From: Ilyonectria destructans
Taxonomy: Eukaryota; Ascomycota; Sordariomycetes; Hypocreales; Nectriaceae
Direction: 5' to 3'
NCBI GenBank assembly: GCA_020740775.1
Contig: JAHEWK010000002.1
Coordinates: forward strand, 1,736,001 to 1,800,000
DNA length: 64,000 nt
Every line of letters starts with the position of its first letter. Positions within the stretch are counted from its first letter, which is position 1. Below the pieces are notes generated by a model, which saw only the letters and a program-made list of their open reading frames with translations, was not told the DNA's origin and did not search any database. The translations under genes and the position numbers were made by a program. Below are positions 23,246 to 34,900 of the stretch, piece by piece.

Positions 23246-25473
23246 ACCTTAAGCTATAATCTACACAGTATACGAGACGTTGGAGAAGAGCGTCGATGCT
23301 CCCTCCCCATCTGTGCTCAAGAGTGCGTCCCCATGCATGCTCCCTGCAACAGCAGCAGCCGATGATGCAGGAGTGTGGAGAAACGAGCAGCATCGACAAG
23401 AGATGGTGGGAAGATGCCATTGACATGCTATCAACTGGCAAATATTCATGAACAGCCCCGTCTATCTTGTCCAGAAAAAGCACAAGTGGCGCGAATGCAC
23501 GATGCACCACAACCCCGCCGCGAAACAACGCCTCTTCGGGAATCCGGGAATCGGGATTGGGGTTGACACGGCGAAGTATCGCCTATACCGGCGTTGTAGA
23601 TTTGCGCAGCAGCAGCAGACGGAGACCATGCCTTGACCGCAGCCTCTCACTCCGGGTATGTGAGAACAGGACAGAAAGGTTCACAAGATCAACTCAACAA
23701 AGCTTCAGTATGTCGTTGACTCTGATGGTTGACGCGCATCGGATCCTCGACTCCCCATTCCCGAGTTGCACAGCACAGCGCCCAACACAGAGCACCTATC
23801 GCGGGCCATGCGCCAGGCGACCGAGCGGCTTTCGCGGAGGCGGGGTAGCGTGTCGCAGGAGTGGGCGAGAGTGGGCAGAAGCATTCCTCGGGCAAGTGAG
23901 GAGAAGTCCGGCGAGTGAGTTGTGATGGCTTGTAAGCGGCCGGCATGGTGTCCGGAGATAGTTGCCTGTCAGCTCGTGGGAGGCATTATTGTGTTTGTCT
24001 GGCGGTCCGAGGCGGTTCTCAAAAAGGAAATTTCCTTCCTGGGCCGGAAGCCGAGAAATCCATGTTACCGAGGGCAGAACGGGGTAGAAATGTGTCGACA
24101 TTTTCGACGTCGAGCCGGTGTGTGTCCATGCAGTTGCTAGTTAATTACTTTGTACCCCGAGAGATGTTGACAGTTTGGCCATAATCGACAGGCGGAAATA
24201 AGTCGACCAAACAAGCAGCGGAATCAAACGGTATTAAGGGAATCCACTGGAAAAGAGACGAGAACCCACTCGGTAGTGATTCCGGATTCCGGATTCGGGG
24301 TTTGAGTGAGTGGCCCTACTTTACGGGAGTGGGAGGGAGGGATCGGTCGTACAACCGCCGGCTCTGCAACGTGCTGTCGCTCTCGCTCACGCTCTCGGAG
24401 TGAAATGACGGTGACGGGCCATGGATCTGGCTCGTGCTGCTGGGGTGGGATGGTTCGTTCCAGGCGTAAAAGCATGAAGGCACATGGGGGGATGGGAAAA
24501 GTCGGGCGGATGAGCTGCACGGCACTGCGTATTCGTACCTGAGCTGGAGCCGCTGCGCTGCTGGCCGCTGTCGATAAGGGACTGTTCCACTGCTGGCACT
24601 CAGGGCCTCACCGGCAGAAGATTGCTGAAGGAATATCCCACTCAGGGAGCTAGCCCCCTGGAACCTGGCACCAGGCCAGCGGCTACAGGCCAATCAAGGC
24701 GCGAGGACGGTAATATCGACGCCTGCCATTGGCCGCAGCCGCAGCGGTCGGAGTGGATGGTCCACGGGGCGGAACTTGGGCAGCCCGATCGTACCAGGAG
24801 CAGCAATAAAATGCGGCGCGGCGGCGTCGACCTTTGGCCTGGGTTGGGCTGCGCGGTAGCTCAGTGGAGGCAGTGGGATGCGGAGGGGACGAGAGGGACC
24901 CGTGGACCCTTTTTTTTCTTCCCACCCACTGCGAGTCGCGGCGAGGGAGGGTACCCGCTGATTCAACGCCGGTGTACCTCTGCGGTACCTGGCTGCCGCG
25001 CAGGACTCCGGGACTTCAGGGGCGTTGCCACCCGCTGTGAGGCGTCTTGTAAGCCCCATGAGCCGAGGGCCGTAGGGAATCTTCCCGCACCGCCCGTGAT
25101 GCCCCGAGTACCGCCGCAGGTACTCTCCGAGGTACAGATTTGCTCCGTACCTCAACCCAAGGCCCAAGTCCCCAGTCCCTAGTCCCTAGTCCAGCAGGTG
25201 TAGTGTGTCTGCCGCGACAGGGGACGGGCGCACCGTGGCCTTGCACTCTCTCTGGTTCTTTCTGCCATCCCATCCCATCCATAGTTTCCATCCTCTTCTT
25301 TCTTCCTCCTCCCTCTGCCGACTCTCTCCTCTTCAACTCCTCCAACCACTTCCCCCGCCCGGAACGACGACTACTCCCACAACCTCGCGCCCGTCACAGC
25401 ATCTCAACGCTCCGTCCCCGTCTCCGAGACCGCCAAACAACCTTCACATCTACCCCCCGCCAACACAGCAAAG
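23246..25473. other. Intergenic between Nudix and cytochrome b5 genes
   Basis: About 2.2 kb with no protein-like frame. The 3' half is GC-rich. From about 25240 onward it becomes a C/T-rich leader leading to the cytochrome b5 start. A tRNA A-box-like string near 24856 was examined and rejected. Confidence 0.6.
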
Positions 25474-26036
25474 ATGGCCGAGGTCAAGGAGTACACCTTC
25501 CAGGATGTTGCTGAGCACAACACCAAGAACGACATGTTCTGTGTGATTCACGACAAGGTCTACGATTGCACCAAGTTCTTGGATGAGCATCCGTACGTCT
25601 TTAATTCCTCCCCCCTTATCTCCCGTGCGCGAAACGCCCCTAGCTAACATGCTCCTGCTCGCAGCGGTGGTGAGGAGGTCATGCTCGACGTTGCCGGTCA
25701 GGACTCCACCGAAGCCTTTGAGGATGTCGGCCACAGTGACGAGGCCCGAGAGGTTCTCGAGAAGCTCTACGTCGGCGAGCTGAAGCGACAGGTAAGAAAT
25801 CTCGTCCCCAATGCTCAATTGCGCACAACCCGGAAGGCTAACACACACCCTTCTAGGCTGGCGACCCTGGCCCCAAGAGCGCTCCCTCTGGCGGCAACAC
25901 TGCGCCCTCGATGAAGTCCGACGGCGGCCTCAGTCTCGGCCTCTACGCCGTTGTTGTTGCCGGTGGCTTCCTCGCCTACGCCGGCTACCAGTACCTGCAG
26001 CAGCAGGCCGCCGCCCAGACCCAGCAGCAGGCGTGA
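25474..26036 (+). CDS. CYB5: Cytochrome b5, microsomal tail-anchored
   Basis: Small haem protein of the ER that donates electrons to fatty-acid and sterol desaturases/oxygenases and some P450s. Three exons, 25474-25592, 25665-25791 and 25857-26036, give 141 residues. The haem-binding histidines are H39 in the HPGG motif and H63 in VGHSDEA; the first intron lies inside the HPGG motif codons. After the haem domain (1-82) comes a flexible Gly/Ser/Pro/Lys linker, then a single C-terminal membrane anchor (about 107-128, [20 protein letters not shown]) and a Gln/Ala-rich tail facing the lumen. Length and order match fungal cytochrome b5. The start context AAGATGGCC is strong. Confidence 0.96.
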
Positions 26037-26830
26037 AGCGCATAACCAGCACCACCTTTTTGGCTGGTATTCGCATATCGCAAATGTTTTTTCTGGGAGA
26101 TCTAAGTGCGGGCTTCGGCCGCCGAATTGGCCGACAAATGCAATTAGGAGTTTGGCCTTGGGACCGGGCAAATTAGACGGCGTGCGCAAACAGATGTCCG
26201 GCATGGCTTGGACATTGAACGATTCCGCGGGCGGCTCCAAACACCCATGTGTCCCCGATTTTTTTGTTGGGGAGGGTGGGCGCCAAACCAGGAGGAAAAT
26301 GGCATCCTTGTCGAGGGGCACAATTTCTGCTGCGCAAGGCAAGGCTATGGAGCACGGTGTTGCAATGGGAGATATTTTCAACCAGGGGAAGGAAATCTTG
26401 GGCAGTAGATGTATATCCTCTTTTTAATCGACAAAGAAACGATTGACCACGACGCAACCTGAGTTTCATTGCCTGCCGCCCTCCCAGTTGAGCCTCTCAG
26501 TTAAGACGACGTTGCCACTTGCGCAAGGCTGTGTGGCTGGAGCGCATCAAATTTGGCTCGGGAGCGCTGACCGCCTTCGCCCAGGGTCGCTCTACGCCTG
26601 CGCCCCGAACTACGCCTACGCCCCTGCGCATGTGACGCCACACTTGACAGTTTCTTTCAGCCTCGCCGTGCTCACGGATCAACGTCAATCTCAACTTCGC
26701 TTCACCTCGACCAGCCGTGCCGCTCTCCTTTGTCCGCCCTCTCGCCGTCTGCCTCCGCCTTTCTCGCCCCGCAAACCCTGCGAAAGCGTCGTTCATCAGT
26801 TAGCCCCCGGTGCGCACCCGCTCGCCCATC
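26037..26830. other. Intergenic between cytochrome b5 and TFIIE-beta
   Basis: Cytochrome b5 3' flank, then the TFIIE-beta promoter and a C/T-rich leader from about 26700. An in-frame extension of TFIIE-beta by seven codons does not begin with ATG. No other gene is seen. Confidence 0.6.
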
Positions 26831-27742
26831 ATGTCGTCGTACCTGGACAAGCAGGCCAACGCCTTCAAGGGGACGCTCGCCTCGGCCGCCACGAAGCTCT
26901 CCAACCCGACGTCCACCAAGGCCGCGACGCTTGCGCCGCCCTCGCTCGCGCCGCCCTCGCCCTCGCCTTCTGCTGCCTCCGACCCAAACACCCCAAGCAC
27001 CAAGCGCAAGCGCGATGCCGTCCCCGACGTGCCCTACTCGCAGCCTCAGCTCACGGGCTACGGCGCCGAGGTCAAGACGCAGATGACGTTTGCCGTCGAG
27101 TACCTGAAGAAGAAGGGCGAGCTCAAGACCATCGTCGAGATCATCGACCATCTGAGTCTGCGCGGCTACACCGAAGAACACAAGCGCGAGCTGGCCGACG
27201 GCCTGCGCGGCCATCCCCGCATCGAGTGGAAGCCTGACGGCAGCCTCAGCGAGCAGACATGGCAGACGGGCATGTACTCACACCGGCCCATCATCCCGGG
27301 CGTCAAGGACGCGACATCGCTGCTGGCCCACCTGCAGCGCAAGACGGATGCCTCGGGCGTCTCGGTCAAGGACCTCAAGGACGGCTGGCCCGACTGCGAG
27401 GACACGCTCTCGTCGCTGGAGCGGCAGCACAGGGTGCTCGTAGTGCGGACCAAGAAGGACAACTTGCCGCGCTACGTGTGGCCCGACGACGCCTCGCTGC
27501 ACTACAGCGTCCAGCACGAGTTCCAGGTCATGTGGCACCGCGTGCCGCTGCCCAGTACCGACGACATGCACCGCAAGCTGGTCAGCGTCGGGCAAAAACC
27601 CACGAGCGAGGACCCCAACAAGTTGAACCAGCAGGGCGCCAAGCCCAAGGCCCAACGGAAGCGCGCCGGCAAGCGCATCGGCAAGGCGACAAACGTCCAC
27701 ATGCAGCATCTGATGCAGGATTACAGTGGCATGCGGCGATGA
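26831..27742 (+). CDS. TFA2: Transcription initiation factor IIE, beta subunit
   Basis: Small subunit of TFIIE, which joins the RNA polymerase II pre-initiation complex, recruits TFIIH and helps promoter opening. Single exon, 303 residues, from the ATG of MSSYLDKQANAFKG. The N-terminal 57 residues are Ala/Pro/Ser/Thr-rich, followed by a basic KRKRD (58-62). The core winged-helix domain starts near 75 with GYGAEVKTQMTFAVEYLKKKG and includes IVEIIDHLSLRGYTEEHKREL. A second winged-helix region follows at about 150-215 (SLLAHLQRKTDASGVSVKDLKDGWPDC), then a strand with LPRYVWPDD. The C-terminus is strongly basic (KAQRKRAGKRIGKA) and ends in a conserved helix, HMQHLMQDYSGMRR. Codon use is very GC-rich, as in other highly conserved genes here. 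Confidence 0.95.
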   Translation: MSSYLDKQANAFKGTLASAATKLSNPTSTKAATLAPPSLAPPSPSPSAASDPNTPSTKRKRDAVPDVPYSQPQLTGYGAEVKTQMTFAVEYLKKKGELKTIVEIIDHLSLRGYTEEHKRELADGLRGHPRIEWKPDGSLSEQTWQTGMYSHRPIIPGVKDATSLLAHLQRKTDASGVSVKDLKDGWPDCEDTLSSLERQHRVLVVRTKKDNLPRYVWPDDASLHYSVQHEFQVMWHRVPLPSTDDMHRKLVSVGQKPTSEDPNKLNQQGAKPKAQRKRAGKRIGKATNVHMQHLMQDYSGMRR

Positions 27743-28149
27743 AGCATCGCCCTATGGTGAGAGTCGGGTAGAAAGCAGCAGAGAAACAAGAGTGTGCGGA
27801 TTCTTTCACGAGCTATAAGAGACTTGGGGCGTTGGGCGGACGGTCTGGTTCTTTTTATTCCCCTTGGCATGGGAGACGGGGTATTCCCTTGGCGTTTACG
27901 GAAGGCAGGTTTGTTTCAAATGATCTAAAAGTCAAGGGCATGGTCATCGGCACGAAGTGGTTATGTTAGACAAAGAGACGCGAGCATAGCGTCAGCATAA
28001 GTTTTGAATCAGCAATTATGGTCCAACTAGACCTCATATTTCTTCCCGTCATCCCATTTTACCTCTCGTGAGGGCTCGTATATTCGGTTCCTAGCCTTGT
28101 CGAAGTAGTTTCGGGGCTTCTCTGCCCTGTCCTAGGCTTCCCTGCCCAG
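27743..28149. other. Convergent 3' region with part of a 21-bp repeat
   Basis: Holds the 3' flanks of TFIIE-beta and of the DsbA-like gene. From about 28080 the degenerate 21-bp repeat described separately begins and continues into the DsbA-like coding region. Confidence 0.55.
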
Positions 28150-28356
28150 TCATGGAACTTGTCTCCCCAATTCCGGGCCTTCTCTTCTCAGTCCCCAGAC
28201 GTCCCTATCCGGACCAGGGCCTTGTCTGACTGGTTCGGGGCCTCCTCGATTTAGACCAGGGCCTTGACTACTGTCTTGTCGAAAGCCTTGTCTGTCTGGT
28301 CCGGAGCTTTCTCTGCTTTGTCCCAAGACTTCTCTGTCCAGTCTAGGAAATCCCAC
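28080..28356 (-). repeat. Degenerate 21-bp minisatellite, about eleven to twelve units
   Basis: On the plus strand, units beginning CTTSTCT... or CTTCYCT... and ending roughly CCRGGGC/CCAGGA recur every 21 bases, with one unit of 24. In the minus-strand reading frame they code a heptad rich in Gly, Pro, Gln, Arg and Asp, for example PDRQGFR, PEPVRQG, PGPDRDV. The array continues about three units beyond the stop codon of the DsbA-like gene, so it covers both coding and 3' untranslated DNA. Confidence 0.75.
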
Positions 28357-29150
28357 AGTGGCATTCATTGAAGGCTGTAGGCCCAGCTCCCTCTCTTCGC
28401 GAAGCCGATCAAACACGCCCTCAAACAAACTCGGCTCTTGGTAGCCCGCCACACGGTACCGGCCCCCTACAAGGACGCTCGGCACTGCGATGACACCGCC
28501 CGCCGTCGCGGCCCTGACCTCGTCCTCAAGCGTGCGGCCCAGGACTTGGCACTCGAGCGCGTTCATCACGGCCTGGGGCTCGAGCCCGACGCTGCGCCCC
28601 ACGGAAACCAGCCAGCTGTCGTCGGTCACGTCCAGGCCATTCTCGAAGTGGCCGCGGTAGATGGACTCGACGACGGCCGCCTGCGCGATGGGCCCCATGG
28701 TGCGCAGCGTCAGGGCAACCAGGCGGTGGCAGTTCTGCGAGGCCCCCGTGGAGCCGTGGACGGCAAAGTTGACGCCGTGACGGGTGCCAGCCGTCTGCAC
28801 GTCGTCGATGAAGGTGCGGAGCTTCTCGGGACCCATGATTTTGCAGTAGAGTTCACGTTTGTCAGCTGTTCGCGGTCAGCATCTTCGGTTTGCAAATGCA
28901 GTACGTCTACCCGTTGAGAAGATCAGACAGGACAGGGTGAGAAGACTAAAGCAACTCCAGTCCTCGTCGGAGCATAGAGCGACATACCTCCCCTGAGCGT
29001 TGGATACAGCAGATACGGCTTCCAGACAACTTCAAATTCGATGCCCGGGTTGCGTATCTTGTACCGGTATATGGCCGTCTCGATGCTGCGTTTCTCGAGA
29101 AAGGACCATGGACATAGCAGGTCCGCGTGGATGACGATGTCGATGCGCAT
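28150..29150 (-). CDS. DsbA-like thioredoxin-fold oxidoreductase (FrnE / 2-hydroxychromene-2-carboxylate isomerase superfamily)
   Basis: Member of the DsbA-like family of thioredoxin-fold proteins that includes FrnE oxidoreductases and HCCA isomerases; actual substrate unknown. Exons 29150-28988 and 28865-28150, with a 122-nt intron, give 292 residues. The N-terminal active-site position reads HADLLCPWSFLEK, with C13-P-W-S16, so the second cysteine of a CxxC is replaced by serine, common in this cytosolic branch. The helical insert and the return to the fold appear in TMGPIAQAAVVESIYRGHFENGLDVTD and GGVIAVPSVLVGGRYRVAGYQEP, where the cis-proline loop is VPSVLV. From about residue 225 to the end the sequence is a low-complexity Gly/Pro/Arg/Gln heptad repeat, absent from normal family members. 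The start was taken at the first ATG preceding the family's beta-strand 1. Confidence 0.82.
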
Positions 29151-30521
29151 GGCGAACAGCGTAAGGATTCTCTCTGAAGACAGCGTCAAAACTCCTACAC
29201 AACAAAGGCAGAAGAGCAATTAATCAAGAAGAGCCTTGCTTCCCATCGCCAACCCCCGAGAACAGGGCCACCCCCTCCTCCTGCTCATCGTCCCTGCGGG
29301 CAAGACACGCGCTACCCCATCTCCTCGACAGCCTCAAGCCGTCAAGCCTTGTCTTCGCACCACCTGCACCTTTCCGTTGCACGGCGCAAGCCCCACTCGA
29401 GCCCATTGATTGCTGTCCTGTCGTTGGGAGATCCAGCTCGGGGTTGATTTTTTAATATGTCGTCGATTACAAATCAGAAAATCAAATCCTGGGATCCCGC
29501 TGGAGCGATGTGTCTCTGGAAAACGGACCGTGGTCTCGCCCACTTCTCGCGTCACATTTCCTTCGTGCCCCGGGACCGTGGTAATCGCGCCCGCGGCTCC
29601 TGCAGGGCCGACGGGGACTAGTCTAGTCAAGACTGGAGCTATGTACAATCGCTTCTCTAGTTCTTTTCCGTTGCTCTGAAATAGATCGTGGGCACAGACG
29701 CAGTGAGTTGCGTTGCGTTGCAGTGCGTTGAGTGCGATCGATCTAACGCTCCGGCCGCCCTTAGCGGGGTCCGAGTCATCAAAGTGCATTCAGCTGGCAA
29801 GCCAGCACAGATCACTTCCTAATCCAACTGCCGCCTGCGAGGCTGACTGTGCAGGATTAGCTCCCCACAGCACCATGTCACCATGTCACCCCATCACCAT
29901 GTCATTGAGACCGGGACTTGTCTTGGTTGTTATCGCGGTAATTGCAAGTCTATAATGTGTTTGCTCCCGGTCCGAGTCCAAACTTCTATCAAGTACTAAA
30001 TACATACATCAAACAGGCCAGCGCGCATTGTGTTTCCCATAATGGCTGCTGTTTGCTTCCCGCGTGTGAAAGCCACAGCAGCGTGCCAGCGTAACTCCCT
30101 TCCCTTGAACATCGTGCAGCCAGTGTCCATCATCGTAAGGTTGCCGGCCGCCAGTCTATTTCGAGCTTGAACAAAGAAAAACGAATTCGAGGCGGGTAAT
30201 GGGAATCAATCGAGAGATTAGGAAAATGAGCAAAGGAAAATGGCATTCCGAACATGCTCCGTCAAGGAGTGAGCCCACGCATCGGTGGTGGTGGTGGTGG
30301 TTGTGGTGGTGGAGTATTAGGTGACTGTGAGCATGTAATTCCGAGTCCATGCAATTTTGAGAGGTGTAGGGATCCAGTCCGATAACAAACGCCGTTGAAA
30401 TCTCCGTGCCCAGCGACGGGCAGATCTTTGACAACAAATACAGGGTATCAATGGGTTGAGCTGGGGAGCCCCGGCCGAGAAGGCCCTATTCCACAAGCTC
30501 TGTGGATGGTAGATCGGCCAC
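29151..30521. other. Intergenic between DsbA-like gene and C2H2 factor
   Basis: Both genes lie on the minus strand, so this holds the DsbA-like promoter and the 3' flank of the C2H2 gene. A GGT microsatellite lies at 30284-30312. No gene is supported. Confidence 0.6.
30284..30312 (+). repeat. Trinucleotide microsatellite (GGT)n
   Basis: Nine to ten GGT units with one GTT interruption, in the 3' flank of the C2H2 factor gene. Confidence 0.88.
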
Positions 30522-31909
<1,388 letters not shown>

Positions 31910-34900
31910 TGTGCCGGCGTTCGATCGTAATCTCGCAAGGGGTTTTTAGATTTGACGTCTCACAATAGGGAGGCGTTCAAGCTGCGGCTAAGAATTCAGA
32001 GTCAGCGCCAAATTTCGGTGTGTCGCATGAGGCGGAGCCAGTGCATGGAGAGAACACAGTCGTCAGGACAAACACACAAAACTGCCTGCCCCTTTGCGGG
32101 TGACATGGCATGATCATGGTGGTGCCCGTGTCCCAAGGGAGAGTGCAAGGGTCCGAGACCGATGCCGAGGTCGATAACGAGGCTCCAAGCAACTATGCGA
32201 CGTACCTTTTTTATTCTCAGGTCGACCCGCGACAAGAAGAGGTGCTTGTGTAGGCGGCGTCGCGAGCGGCAATGAAAGTTGTTGGAGAATTTTTCTTGCC
32301 GACTAGCGGGTGAGGCGAGGTTGAGGTTGGTGGGCAAAGGGATGATCTGTGTGGTGCGGAGGGGTCTTCTTATTGCTGATTCACACAACGAGGTGCGAAA
32401 GGAGGTCGAGAGGTGGGATGTCGGCGTTGAAGAGACGAGGGGATCTCAGGGTGGTCTGTTCGCAATGAACCTAGATGCAGGTACCGGCGGTCAGCCACGT
32501 CAAGAAGATGTGGTCAAAGGACGGGAAAAGAGAGTGATCGCAAGCGCCAGGAGACACTGAAGAGGATCGGATCGAGGATGAAGTGTTTTAAGGAATGTGA
32601 TCGAGGGGAACGGGGAGAGGGGAGGTCAAGGAGTAGATGCTCGATCGAGGCCAGGTAGGGGCCAAGCCTTTATGTCAGGTTGGGTCTCTAAGCGGGACGT
32701 GACAAGGCAGCGTGGAGTGGAGGCCCCGAAAAAAAAACTCCCAGGCAAGGGCAGGGATGGGGTGGAGGGCGTGAATAGCGGGACTCCAACGCGCGCCGTG
32801 CAACGCTGTGCAAGCCAACTACGGCGCGCGATGGAGCAGGGATCAAACGACGGCAATGCGAGTGTAACAAGAAGAACCAGGAAGCCCGGGACAACGCAAA
32901 GCAAGGACGTGCGCCAGGATTTGAAAGGAAGTCGAACTTACGGGATGTCGGAGTTTGAGAGAGATGCGTTTGGAGGCGCAGGCGGGCAGTGTTTGACGGT
33001 TGCCGGGTGGTGTAGGTGGGAGGTTTTGCGTGAAGGGTTAGATCTCGTCGGAGTTTGCTCTGTGCGCCAGATCTCAGGAAGAGGGCGGTGGCATGGAGCA
33101 AGCACGGGACGGGGGGTGGCAGGTGGCAGATGGCAGGCGGCTGGCGGCAGGAGGAAAAGCGATGCGCAGGTCAAGCAAGGGAAGGAACGTCGACGAGGAG
33201 GTATTTGATCACGGCAGGAGCTGGGACAAAACACAGGCTGGGGGGGGGAGTGCCGGCACTATTATAATACGCGCGAGACAGAGGCAAGACAGCCAACTCA
33301 GCGCAACCCAGCGCGGGACCCTTTGGTGGGCGTGAAGCATAAGGTGGGCGTGGGAGCAAGCGTGGGAGTGGGCGTGTCAAAGGGCGTGTGGGCAAGGCGG
33401 TGGACACAACAATGTGAGTGACGGGATAGACTAAGCAGCATCAAAATAGCAGCTCCAAGATGAGGGACCCCTCCCCCTAGAGAGCCCGAAAATGGGAGCA
33501 AAAAGAAATGACCCTGTGAATTGAAACGAACGGGTGGCTTCCCAGCGAGCGAATGGATGGAGCTGGTCTGGGTGTCGGGGAAGACTGGAGAATGGAGACG
33601 CTTTGGAGAATTGGATGGAGACTGGAGACTCGACAGATGCACTTCCAGCGCTCCCGCGAGGCAGGTACCCATGCACAGTGCGCACAGTGCGCGGACCCAG
33701 CAATGCCCCCGGGCTCTGCGCCGAGCGTAACTTAGACCCCGGCCGCCGCGGCGGCGCCCCATCGAGCCAAAGGCAACTGACCAGGAGGGCAGATGTGCAA
33801 CCTCAAGGGGAAAACGGGGGAGCGTCCGGGACCTGAGTTGAGCAGGCAAACGTACGCACGTCTCCGTTACGGGGGCCGCGGAGGACCTGGGATGGGCCCG
33901 AAAGGGTACCGTCGTGCAGCGCAGGGCGGGGGGGACCTGATCAGTAGGGATCGGTCGGGACCGGCGATTGCCAGCGATTGCCAGTGATTGGGACAGCTGG
34001 TGGTCCTGCTCATCTGAACAAAGGGCGGCCATATCATGAGCTGGGGCCGAACGCCCCCCCGGCGCAGCAGCGAGGAATCCGGGATGGGATGCAAGCAAAA
34101 CGGAAGCAGGCCTGTCCCTGTCAGCCTGGTACGTCGGCCGTCGTACCTCTTTGCAAGCTGGGCGGGCGACATTATGCTGGTGATGCGAGTTGCGAGTGGA
34201 CGCCTCCCGTCTCGTCTGTTGCCCGTAAGATGCTGCTATTAGGTTAGGGGGATGGGCTTTGGGGTGGCATGGCGGGATGGTTGGTTCCAGGTTGATTTAA
34301 TGCGGCAGCAATACGATGTCATGTATTAGACTCCGTCAGCCAAGCCAAGGGAGCAATCACGAAAAGCATTTGCCGACCAAACAAACAGCGAAAGCCAAAA
34401 CCATGGTCCATGGGCTCGTGGTGGCCATGTCTTGCCGTGCCGTGCGATGCGATGCGATTGAGATGCGGTTTGCCGATGCATGCACGCGTCCAGAGGATCG
34501 TCTGGCCTCTGATACCGTCTCCCTCTCCCTCGGGATGGTGAACAGGCCTCTCTCTGACCCTCTCCCGAAAACTCGTGGTCCACGAACCCCAAGTTCACAA
34601 CGGGCCCCCCTGTCCTCCCGTGTCCTGCGCAGCACCACCAACCACAGTGTGGTGGACTGGTGGCACTACGACGTGCTACGTACGTACGAGCACTGCCAGC
34701 AAGCAAGCCAGGGCCGACGTCATGACACGACACCCTTCAGCTCCTAGGGCGCCGAGGGATGGCGTGTGCTCCAAGGCCCAAAGCTGCTGCACCCCCGGCC
34801 CCCATCCTGCCCTGGGCAATCAACGGGGCCGCGGTTTTGGGCGCGCGACGGAGCTGGGCTGTCAGGCCAGGGCCGCCAGGCTGCGTACTCCGTGCGGGTG

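Noticed and set aside
24841..24910. tRNA-like A box (TAGCTCAGTGG) in GC-rich sequence
   Set aside because: No B box (GGTTCRANNCC) or foldable T-arm follows within tRNA distance, and no acceptor stem pairs.
24622..25182. 186-codon plus-strand frame before cytochrome b5
   Set aside because: Composition follows local GC content; begins with TTG and has no recognisable feature.
33298..34098. 266-codon minus-strand frame in the gene-poor region
   Set aside because: Pro/Ser/Arg/Leu noise with no motif or protein-like periodicity.
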